From contig NC_029519.1 of the NCBI RefSeq assembly GCF_001577835.2, positions 30,628,539 to 30,692,538 on the forward strand: 64,000 nt of DNA, in the 5' to 3' direction. Positions 53,901 through 64,000 of the stretch are shown here, piece after piece. Positions within the stretch are counted from its first letter, which is position 1; each line of letters starts with the position of its first letter. The notes under the pieces were generated by a model, which did no database searches, was not told where the DNA came from, and worked only from the letters and a program-made list of their open reading frames with translations. The position numbers and the translations under genes were made by a program. The stretch comes from Coturnix japonica. Lineage: Eukaryota > Chordata > Aves > Galliformes > Phasianidae.

Positions 53901-56900
53901 AAGCAAGCTTAGAAACCAATTAATTAAAGAGTGAAGTTAAATTTTAAGCTTAAAGGTAGAGAGCAGCTTGAGCGTGAAATGAAGAGTGAAATGCAACAAG
54001 CCTTTGCCCTCCATAGAGCAACCATAGGCCACATTACCCCAAATGTCAGAGACATAAACTGTGTATGTTTTCAGGCTCTGGCATTTGCCGTAGCAATGAC
54101 CTTGCTCTTGCTGCTGCTTTCTGCCAAACTGCAGAGCTCAGTGACACAGACTTCACGTGGATCCCTCTCTATCCACATAGATGTCACAGAGACAGGTTTG
54201 AAAAGCAGAACATCAGCAATGTGATGTGAACATACAGCCTCTTCAAGCAGCAATGCTGCTCAGTCCTGTTATAAATGTTCCTGTGTGGTACCTTGTTTTC
54301 AACAGAGCAACTCCATTACAACAGAGCTTCATTGCTGTTAGCACAGGAAGGATATATATTACAGGAATTATTATTTCCATAATGTCAACTGAGCCCAAAG
54401 GAAGACAGAGCCTGCTGCGCGTTATTTTTTCTGGTTTCTCAGTACTCCCCAGTTGTACAAATAAAAGCTGGCTTTAAAGGTTACCTGAGATGCCTTTAAG
54501 GTCTCTGATGGTGACCAGGTTCGAGCAGACGTGTTGGTGCCTGTAGATAGACTCAGAGAGCAGGAAATGCAGATTGTGCAGGGGCAGGGTGGAGATGAGG
54601 GGCAGCATACCATCCTGGTGGGGGATCTGCACCGAGATGTGGATTCTGGAACAAAGAGTGGATGAGAAGCAGAAAAAGCAGTGCTAGCAGGCATGGGAGC
54701 CCCCTGCCACACAGCAGTGCGGAGCAGACATGGTAAGCCTGGCAGCGGCTACTCTCAAGCCAGCTCTGTCACACCAAAAGGCCTGGTGAAAGACTGTGCT
54801 CTTCTCCGGGTTTATACCTGTTGGGATGCTCCTTGTGTTTGACATCCAGGTACTTCAGAGTGGCAACAAACGACTGTGCCTGGAAGCCTCGAGCTGTCCC
54901 TGCAACCACAGGGGTGTGACAGATGGCACTGTCTGTCCCTATAGTAACTGCGTTGCTCCTCAATGGGGTGCCCACATGGCCAGCCTTGTCCACAGCCTTG
55001 GCCACACAGCGCACGTGGAACCGCCGGCTGAAATAAATGCTGTCCAGCACCTGCAGGGAGCAAAGAGAGAGCAATGTGCTCCTGGGTCAAATGCACCAGC
55101 ACCGTGACATCTCTCCAGGTGGCAATAACAGTTTGTTCTGGAGCTGTGAAGCAGCACAGAGGTGAGACAGACAACTGCATGCAGGCAAAATAGGAGCATG
55201 TGCATGCCAGTGTCTGCCTGCCCAGTTGAGGCTGCAGCTGTGAAAGATGCCTGAATATGCTGGGTGTTTTACAGCTGCGTAAGTCTGCCCATACATCTGT
55301 TGGAAAGGGAAGAAGGAACCTCCATCAACCCCCTGCCTCCAGTCATTTTTTCAAATGTCTGAGTATTCATAGCTGCTTCCTGCATCAGCAGAAGTAATGC
55401 TTTCAGCAGGCTCAGTGAAACACTGCTACATTTTCTGAAGCCAAAAGAAAAATATTTTTCTAAAGAACTCAGGAGAATCCCCAGAGGAAAACAGTAATTC
55501 TGCTTGTGGGGCAGGACATGAACTGTCCAGGGACAGAAAGGTCTCAGGCCACACATAGAGCAAAGCAGTAAAATGAGTGCCTGAACTAACAAAGGCCAAA
55601 CTAACAGCGATGCCTTTCCTTCAGCTTGAGCAGGATGGGAAGAAAGCAGACAACCCTGCAGGCAAAAGCTGGTGCTCCAGATCACATCAGAGCACTGAGC
55701 TCCCTCTCAAACACAGCTGACTTTTCAAGCACTGGACTTCACAGGTGAGCGATCACACAACACACAGACTGACAGTGCTGTTCTAAGCTCTCTGCTGACT
55801 TACACTACATGCTTTGGTAGCCTGGCCATGCCGGTACCTAGCCATAATACCTTATGGTTGACGCTGGTGAATGGTGTGTTGTCAGTGATGGTTTCAAAAG
55901 GCGACCTGGCCCCATTCCCATCTGTGGGGGTTGCTACTTCCCAGCTGAACTGTATGGAAGACTGGTTGATCCCAGCCTCGCTGCAGCGCTCCTTCATGAC
56001 CATGAACTTGGGGAAGTGAGGGTCACAGGGAGTGACACAGATGAGCGGATAGCCTGGAGAAGGGGATTTCTTAGCACTATTCTTGGTTGCTGCTTCCACA
56101 CGGTCATAATCAGCCAGGGAGACAACCTGTACAGATGCAAGATAGGAGCATTCACCTGGGTCTGATGGGAGGAACACGACAGGCAATCCTTCCCACTCAC
56201 TCTGAGCCTGCTGCATCATTGCAGCTCTTAATGTTTTGTATAGAAACTGTACAAGAATTTGAGTCTGTACTTGAAGGGCACTAAATCACATTCATTGCAA
56301 TGGGCAACTCACCAGGGGAGGTGCTGGCAGAATCAGGCTGCCTGCTGCCTCCTGATCCAAAATAGTCACTGTTGCAGTGCTGGTATCTCCAAGAACAGCT
56401 TCCACTGGGTCATCTGGACCCAGCACCAGAGAAAAGGACTCGTGCCACTCCCGGTCTTCGTTGGACATAATCTCCACCTTAAACATGATGTGGTCCACAC
56501 CTGTAAGAGTAAAAGCAAGAGAAACTGAGAGAATTCATCATTGGATATTGCTCTGAAGCTCTCATAAGGAAAAGCAGAGCTGATCTATGCCGTGGCCACC
56601 GAAATACAATGATAAAATACACGTTATAATTTTTATTAAGAACTCTATCTATGACAACTGATCTGATTGATCAAGTGACAAATTTACTAGCAGCTGCTAT
56701 CTGAGGATTAATAATGCCTGTCCTATATCCTATATTAGCTGTCTGTAGTAAATGTATATCATCCGAAGAATATCCCAGCTCTGCAGTGAGCATCTCTACT
56801 CTCTCTCATACCAGCAGGCAGAACTGTTTTGTGACAGCTTTTGTCTCAGCAACATGGTCTGTGCTCTCTGAGGATTCAGAAAGATCCCTGCTGAACCTCC

Positions 56901-59900
56901 AAGGACCACACTGCCAGATATGGGTGCTTCTGCTACAGAGGACTGTTCTGAGGGCTCTTCATCCAACAAATGAGCCTTTTTGTAACACAAAACTACAGCT
57001 GCAGCAGCTCACAGGGCTGCAGCCTGGGAGAATCACACGTTTAAAAATATCACATTTTTAGTTCTCATGTAGTACATTTGAAATACATCACTAGGAGAAA
57101 AACAAAACAAAAGGAAAAAAAAAACAACCCAGAAAACCACAAACAAAACAAACCAAGTGATAGAATGAATACAAGAGAAAACAAGGCAAGATGTGAGATG
57201 GCCTTTCCTTTTTTTTTATGTACTGTTAATTCCAGCAAGCAGAAATCTCAGTCATCTGTCTGTCTCCTTAAGCATGTACAGCCTGCTCACTAAAGGGCTC
57301 CCCACCTCCAGGATTTCATTCCCTCTTTCTCATTGCCCTCCTGCTTGGACAGCAGCTGAGCACTTTGCATTTTGAGCAGAGAGCATTGATGCTCAAAGAA
57401 GCCACTGCTCTTTGGGGTCAAACACCCCAGTGTTTGATTAAGACAGCGAGGGGAGTGGAGAAATGATAGAATCATAGAAAACTAAGGTTGGAAAAGAATG
57501 ACGTGTTACATTTGTTGTAAGTAAAGGGGAAAGTTTTACATCCCACTTGTATCATGCTGAAGAACTGCGTGTCCTCTCCCACACATCCTTTGAAGAAGTT
57601 AAGAACAAATTCCAAATCAAATCTAGACCCCTGAATGTAAAGGTCTATTATCTCTTCTTACAGTTCATGCAGTTCACTTCAGTGGGAGCAGTTAAACTGG
57701 TGTTGTGTTGCAAGTCTAATACAAGAAGTCTTTGTCCAAATCTGATGTTTCCTTTCAGTGCTCCTTCCTAATACACACTACATGTCCCTGGTGACACTGC
57801 CAGCTCCAACCTCCTCTACAAGGACTCTTTACCTGGGCTGAATTTGAGCACTCGACTCTTGGGGTAGTAATCCACTCCGGCCTGAGCTGAGCCATCACGA
57901 GTGCTGCAGCGCACTTTGGAGGTCCTGTTCTGATCCCCTCTCCGGACCACTTTGATATTTAAAGCAGCGACGCCCTCCGGTCCAGGTGGCTCTCGTACTT
58001 GGTACGCAGCTTCTTCAAACTCAATGGTGGGTGCTATAAAGAAACAGCGGTGAAGAAAAAAAACCTGCATTTGGGCAGCAGTTGTTTACAGATGAAATAA
58101 ACATACCCAGCAACTGGACTGAGCTAAGCCCAGCTCCTTTTAGATTGTATCTACATGGCTTCAGAGCAGGGACCTCCTCAAAGCGGAGCCAAAGCTGCAG
58201 CTGTAAGAGTTGGATGTGAACTAAGGCAAGGTTTCTATGCTTTGGGCTTCAGAGGATGGCACACAGATCATACGCTCCTGCCTTCCATCGAACCACGTGC
58301 ACTCAATTCATTCCATGCAGTGGCGCTTTGGCCTCCATTCCACATCACACCTGGGGGTCCTGCCATCCCCCTCTTTTCCCTGTGGATCTCTCCAGGCTGA
58401 GACACTGGAGAAAAGGCAGTGTCTCCCAGGAGAAGCACAGCTGTGATCTATACAATTGCAGGGGCATGGGACAGTCTCAAATTGGGTGTGAGTTGATCCC
58501 TCCCATACAATTAGACCAGTGCACAAAGCCCCCACACCAGTGACCACATGCCAGTCCAGCATACAAGTCTGTAGTTCTCCAGCACACAAACTGGTATTTC
58601 CATAAGAAGCAACAACATAGATCTGCTGGAACCATATGACTGAAGGTGTTCATGTAATTAGAGAATGAGCCTGATGAGACTGTGTTGATGGCCTTGGAAT
58701 TGCACCCTACACCACAGCTCCCGCATTCTTGCTGAGCCTACTTCTCTTACCATCTTCATCGTTGGTGATGGTCACAGTTGCCGTGTCTATATTCCCAATC
58801 CTAGCTCCACTCCAATGGTTTCCAAGCGGGCTACCAAGATAGACATGGAACTGCTCCTCTGGTTCAAAGGCAGAGTCATCATTGATGTAAACACTGCAGT
58901 TTTTCACCTAAAGCCAAGTGAAGAGGAGATAATAGAAGACACTGATAAATTCCCTGAAGCCACTGGAAGATTGCCCCGTTTCCTCACTGTCTGGATTTAA
59001 TGTCTGAGTACTGTCAAGTCTTGGAAGAAGCACCCTTCTATTTTTAAGGCTGCTCTGTGTGGAGAAACACAATTACATGATAAGACAGTACAGAAAACAT
59101 CCACTTCCACAAATCCATCCTTGTTTGCTACAACAGTCCTGAGTCTGATTGACAGAGGATTTGCATTTCACATCTTAACCAGTTTTGTTACAAAACAAAG
59201 ACGTTCATTCAGAGACAAGTCATATTTCCAGAACCAGAAGGATTTGTGACCTCAGGCATCTACAGACCAGTTCTGACAGCCACCGTCTGCTCCCTCCAAC
59301 AATGCAGAGTTAAGGAGGAGATCTGCACCACTCCTCTCAGTGGTTCCTCACTCTCTCTCCCTGTAAGCCAGGTTCAGCTCACCTTCTCCCCTTTCAAGAA
59401 AGTGATGCGGGACCCGTCTGCATTCCTCCTCTCTGCAAAGTCCTCCATGACCTCTGCTGTCTGGCTCTGGGTGTAGCACCTCACAGAAGACTCGTAGCTC
59501 AGGTCGCCGGTGCGGAAAATGGGGATGTGTAGCACACCTTCCTTTTCCCTCACTGTGAACACATCCTTGGTGAACTGCATGCTTGGTACTAGAGGAAGCA
59601 AAAAAAGAAAGTCAGGCAACACTGAAATCCCAGAGTGACGAGTCAGTTCCACAGTGCCAGGAAGTGATCGAGGCATAGACACCCTTGGAGAACTGCTGCA
59701 CAGTCTGACAGACAAATAATGAAATGGCAGCTTTATTATGCATCAGTAAAGGATTTCATTTCAAATCAGCAAGTGGTCATGACTGCTGTCTGCCCTCCTA
59801 AGAGCACAGGGCTGGCTGGTCCCACAGCACTTCAGAAAAAAGGTACCCCTACTCATTGCCTTTCAGTCATTTATTTTGGTGGCTCCTGAAACCTGCTTCT

Positions 59901-62900
59901 TTCCTAATGCTGCAGTGCTGTTCCAATGTGCTGAAGAGCAGGACAGGGCTGGCAGTGCAGGGGTTGTGTTTGTGGGGCACGTGAAGAAGGGATTACATGA
60001 GGACTCAGTACTGAAATGTGTGCTGGGTCTCAAAGCATTATCCTGCTGTCTATGGACGGACAAAGAAGGGAGAGCTATAGCAGCAGAAAGGACTACTACA
60101 ATATACAGTGTGTGCTGTCCTTAAAGAAGCAAACATTAGATGAACAGAAATAGAACAAGAGAGGAATGAAGAGAAACTGCTGTTTCTACTCTCCTGTTTG
60201 AAAAAGGAGATGAAACATCCTCACATGGTTAAGAGAGACTTCAGTCCACAGAAAGCATGAAAGAGGATGGAGCTCTGCACAGAGGAGCATGGCTGAAAGT
60301 GACTGAATGCTACAGCAGAATTCGTGTTCTGCACTTCTGAAATCTCCAAGCTCATGTGGGCAGTGATGCATGGACAGAAATGGCATCCAAATGAAAGGAC
60401 AAGATCCCAGGAAAACAGGTTAAATCAGACCTAGGAGTAACCTTACTTGGACTAGCTTCTTGCTGCATGCAGGTGTTAAGTAAGAGGTGTTAAGTAGATG
60501 GACCTGACAGAGCTGTGGTAGAAAACTTACCATCTTGGATGATGTCATTAATGGCCACAATTGCTTGGAAGGGCTTTATCAGCTCAGCTCCATGGGGTGA
60601 GCTGAGATAAACAACAAATGTCTCCAGCCCTTCTATCACTGGGTACTGAGCATCATCCAGGATTGTCAGAGTGCAGAACTAGAAGGAAAGCAGAAGTCCC
60701 ACTTTTAAAAATGTGAAGCTGTCATCCTTTCTGGCACTTAATTTTGGCTTTAGACAGCCAAAAACATGTCAGGCCTCTTCTAACACTGCTAATGCAACAA
60801 AGTTCTAGATAAACTGAACATCAGTTCAGAGAAAAGGCAACAGACAACCTAGGAGAGGTGGCCTGACTATCTTTTTCAGCTGGAGTGCTAATCTGATGGG
60901 AATCTGCTTAGCAGTTACATGTGCAGTTCTCAGGTGGCCTCCAGAGGATTTTCAAAATGGTCAAATGGCAAATTCAGTGTGCACATACATGAGAGAGAAG
61001 CAGCATCCTCAGACAGAGCACACGCATCAGGAGACTAAATGGCTCCTCACCTCTTCTGTCTTGCCAGGCCGGAACTCTATTTTTCTGGAGCTGGGGACGT
61101 AATCAACTCCTGGGCTGGCAGATGGAGGGTCTGATGCCCTCGTGGCACACCACACTGAGGTGGGGGTTGAAAGATCAGGTCCGTGCCGGAGGACTGGAAT
61201 TTCAATGTTTCCTGCATCATGAGAGAGAACCAAGATCAGAAAGCAGGCTCATATAACAAAAAACATTCCTCAACCTTCAGCGGGCTCTTCTTCTATCATT
61301 GCTGCCCCTCGTGGCACACAGGCTGTTGCAGAGAACAACTCTCAGTCCTCCCCATTCAGGGCAGGAAGGAAACATTACAACCTTCCACAGATGTTATACA
61401 ATGCTGCTCCTGTGCTGCAAATCATTTCTGACACCTCATCCCAGTGAAAGCCCCTGCCACTCTTCACCTGCAGCCTCACTGACGGTGAACGTGGCATTTC
61501 CCAGGAACACTGTGGAGGCATCATTGGGACCACCAATGAAGACGCTGGCTGAAGCCCGGCTGCCAATGCGTGCGTTTTCCGAAGCATCGGCCAATACTAT
61601 CTCAAACTCCTCTTCTTCTTCATATTCGCTGTCATCAATCAGCATGACATCACATGTCGACATGGTAACACCTGGTCCAAAAACTATGCGGCTGTCATCT
61701 GTCATCCCTCGGGACTTGAAGTCGGAGCCAGACTCCAGCATATAAAGGCTGCTTCCCTTGGCTGATTTGGGGACAGTGTAGCAGACAGCAGACACAGTGC
61801 TGCCAGCATCTCCTAAAACACAACAGAAAAAAACGAAACTTTATGGAAATACTCTATTTGCTAGAGGAAATCAGATGTTGTTGACTTGAATAATAAAGCA
61901 GCATTCACTACAGAAAGTATAAAGAACACCATCCCCGCTCCTGAACTTGCACCAAAGCTGCCTAAGACCTCACTTCCAGGCACACTCCCAATCTGAACTC
62001 CTGGTTACTATGACCAGGAAATAGATGGCTCTTTGGCTCTTGCCTATGAAAGAACATAGGGCACATTGATAGCGTCCACACAAAACATGGTATCTAGACC
62101 ACAGAGAAGTGGTAAGTAAATACAAGAGTATGCTTCTGCTCATGCTGAGAGGAGAGATGGATTCAAATGCAGGGAGCTTTTACTTGCTTGGTGAAACTTA
62201 AAAGCAGAGCTGGGGAATAAAAAAAAGTAAGCCACCTCTTGTATGTTGTTTCTTGTCTTCTGAGCTGTACCACAAAGCTACTTCACAGCCTGTCTGTAGG
62301 TGCCTCATGTCTCCCTGTCCCCTCATGGCTATCATCTCCAGGGCTCCTCATCCACCTTCTGGCAGGGTGGGTTCAGAATCAACCCACCTTTCCTTTCAAC
62401 AGGCGCAGAGAGAAACCCAGCGCTTTCACTGATGTGGTACGTCTTCCTGTCAAACTGCAGCATGGGCTCATCCTCAGTGTCAGTGATGGTGACTGTGGCC
62501 TGGGTGACGTTCCCCAGCAGAGCATAGGCTGGCATGCTGAGCTCCACAGTGAAGCTCTCAGTGCTCTCAAAGACGTCGTCATCATTAATGACGATGGTGC
62601 AGGCCTTGGTGTCTTCCCGCGCCTCAAACTGCACCTGGAAGGCAGCAAGTCATCTGCAGGAGTCCAAAACTTTCCTGCCCCTTCTGCCTTACCCTTGCCT
62701 CAGGTACACATGCAGTGCATGCAGCACAACACACCAACCTTAGCCAAGGATAAGTGACTAGCAGAGGTCAAAGGCAGCACCAAACACAGTGTGTAGGCAG
62801 GCCCCCAGGCCTCCTGCTCTCAGTCATGCTTTTGGACTTCTGCATGACTGTAAGTGCAATTCCTATCCAGGCAAGCCTGTAACATTTGTGATCTGCCAAA

Positions 62901-63509
62901 ACACTACTGCAAAGTATACCTGCCAACATAAAATCCTGATGAAAAAGGGACCCTTGGCTGAAAACACACAGCACACAATCTTTTAATAAAGAAATAGAGT
63001 CCCCTTCATGTTTTTATCAGATCTACTGGGAATCTTAAAATCAAAAGGACCATGAACTTCACCAAGCCACAGAGGTCCCATGGATGAGCATTTTGTGAAC
63101 TTTACTCATGGCCACATAAGTTACTTAAACTGAAAGAAGTATTGCTGAAATATGCTCAAAGTTATGGCAGCACTTCCATGCTGGGGAACAGGTGAAAACA
63201 TAACCCAACTCACAAGCTTAGCTGTGATAAATAGAAGTAAGCTGCTGCTCTCTGCCCTCTGGCTTTCACTGTCATTCCAGTGACAGTATGTACAGACAAA
63301 ATGTTGACTTGGTTCTTCCCCTCCTCACCCCCCATCCCCAGCCTACCTGCCCTGCGTACTCCACATAGTCCTGCTCTCCAGACTGTGAACTGGAGCTGGA
63401 AGTGGCAGTTCCCTGCTCTGTGCGGCACAAGACGATGGCATACTGGTTGAGGTTACCAATCCGCCGCACGGTGACGCTCACAGAGCCAGCGCTCTCACTG
63501 ACGTTGTAG
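46050..63509 (-). CDS. FREM3: FRAS1/FREM-family extracellular matrix protein, last 21 coding exons (FREM3 favoured; FREM2-like architecture)
   Basis: FRAS1/FREM proteins form a sub-lamina densa complex anchoring epithelium to mesenchyme. Exons in transcript order: 63509-63347, 62634-62388, 61812-61468, 61211-61051, 60678-60531, 59588-59383, 58907-58751, 58033-57833, 56500-56313, 56126-55851, 55050-54818, 54645-54485, 53689-53475, 51634-51484, 50795-50688, 49995-49836, 49554-49438, 49018-48852, 48516-48311, 47436-47290, 46634-46050. Every phase agrees, giving 1,446 codons plus stop; the upstream CSPG-repeat part is outside the window. Order: five Calx-beta domains, the conserved C-terminal ectodomain (GYPLICVTPCDPHFPKF, VQIPHQDGMLP, DYSGEYTILLIPC, VYLCTGKDGYVP), one transmembrane helix, tail ending TEV. 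The tail LEVKVHNN is close to FREM2. FREM2 maps elsewhere in birds as far as I recall, while FREM3 and the 8p12 block are probably on one chromosome; hence FREM3, with moderate confidence. Family membership is certain. Confidence 0.8.
47886..47919. repeat. Homopolymer junction T11 followed by G23
   Basis: Eleven T (47886-47896) directly followed by 23 G (47897-47919), inside the intron between the 48311-48516 and 47290-47436 FREM exons. A second T run follows at about 47933-47944. Long dG:dC runs are rare in vertebrate DNA, and the exact length is prone to sequencing error. Confidence 0.9.
51635..53474 (-). other. FREM3: FREM intron (1.8 kb)
   Basis: This is the largest intron among the FREM exons seen here. 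No exon, repeat family or conserved-looking element was recognised in it. The other FREM introns in the window range from about 0.2 to 1.3 kb. Confidence 0.6.
56313..63509 (-). other. FREM3: Five tandem Calx-beta domains of the FREM gene
   Basis: Domain 1 is the 63509-63347 exon plus most of 62634-62388 (from YNVSESAGS to TITDTEDE). Domain 2 runs from PMLQFDRKTYHISESAG through 61812-61468 and includes the acidic DDSEYEEEEEFEI. Domain 3 starts at NATFTVSEAAG and covers 61211-61051 and 60678-60531. Domain 4 is 59588-59383 plus 58907-58751. Domain 5 is 58033-57833 plus 56500-56313. Each has the family pattern SEs/REk-G ... R-x-GD ... GxDY ... I-DD-x-x-E ... E-F ... ATVTI-D. The acidic DD and E positions are the usual calcium-binding residues in this fold. 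Domain 4 has GNATFT-like sequons nearby and VKNCS and QNRTS sequons lie in domains 4-5, suiting an extracellular location. Confidence 0.85.
57467..57515 (-). mobile_element. Short CR1 3'-terminal remnant
   Basis: ATAGAATCATAGAAAACTAAGGTTGGAAAAGA-type text (the reversed CR1 octamers and the adjoining GGTTGGAAAAG) lies in a FREM intron. Only about 50 bases are recognisable. Confidence 0.65.
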
Positions 63510-64000
63510 CTGGAAATGTATTGAGCAGAGACAAACAACAGGCACTACTTAAATGCACAAGCTGAGGGCACTGGCATCCTACAGGAACACGGACAAGACG
63601 TTCAGGCTGGTGAGCATACTAAGTGTTTATACTGACACTAGCAAACTCAAGCTGACTGTTGTTTGTCCACAAGAAAATCCACAGGATGCGAACTACCAGG
63701 GACTTGGGCAGATGTCAGCTATTCAGCAACACTGCTTCATGATGTAACCCAGCAAGTCCCTCTCCTCATTGAAACACATGGTTGGCTCCCCCAGCACATC
63801 TACAAATCAGCAGCACGACTGCTGTGTGTGGTGCCATAACAAGTCCTCAGTCCTTACCAGGCATCAGGAAGCAGGCATAACTGATGATAACTGCCCCAGA
63901 ATTCTATTCTCATATTGTGGTTCCATCACATATTAGAGTTCAGCCTGCCCCAACCCACATAAGACCCGATCTGTTAGCAGAATGCTTTAAGCCTTGTGCC
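63510..64000 (-). other. FREM3: FREM intron, running off the window
   Basis: The sequence beyond the acceptor of the first recognised FREM exon shows no further exon. The incoming codon phase (one base carried into 63509) shows that at least one more coding exon lies to the right of the window. Confidence 0.6.

Overview
This is a vertebrate nuclear genome window from a sauropsid, most likely a bird. Genes have many short exons with GT-AG introns. CpG islands mark promoters. The recognisable interspersed repeats are CR1 LINEs, and no Alu-, L1- or B1-like sequence was seen. All gene names come from reading the translated exons and comparing them with remembered vertebrate proteins; no search was run.

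Layout, left to right. (1) 1107-6073, plus strand: the last six coding exons of WRN (Werner helicase), ending in its paired Ku-binding motifs. (2) About 6.25-28.0 kb, plus strand: a complete GTF2E2 (TFIIE beta, 290 aa, seven coding exons). Its CpG-island promoter begins almost on top of the WRN poly(A) signal. The small membrane protein gene SMIM18 lies antisense inside its first coding intron. (3) About 28-33.4 kb: intergenic DNA between two convergent genes. (4) 35272-38642, minus strand: a complete and very compact RBPMS (194 aa, seven coding exons in 3.4 kb). (5) 39819-41284, minus strand: a complete DCTN6 (dynactin p27, 190 aa, seven exons). Degenerate GC-rich minisatellites lie on both sides of it. 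(6) About 42.6-44.2 kb: an internally deleted CR1 LINE. (7) 46050-63509, minus strand: the last 21 coding exons (1,446 codons) of a FRAS1/FREM-family extracellular matrix gene. It carries five Calx-beta domains, a membrane-proximal region, one transmembrane helix and a cytoplasmic tail ending in TEV. The chromosomal setting favours FREM3 and the protein architecture is FREM2-like. The 5' part of the gene lies beyond 64000.

The genes do not form a functional pathway: DNA repair (WRN), basal transcription (GTF2E2), RNA binding (RBPMS), dynein transport (DCTN6) and basement-membrane adhesion (FREM). The interest is in their arrangement. DCTN6-RBPMS-GTF2E2/SMIM18 matches human 8p12 in order and orientation. 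WRN directly abuts GTF2E2 and is flipped relative to the human arrangement, and a FREM gene replaces the human neighbours beyond DCTN6. The window therefore appears to contain two rearrangement joints. I found no CRISPR, operon, toxin or other bacterial-type system, and no convincing wholly new system.
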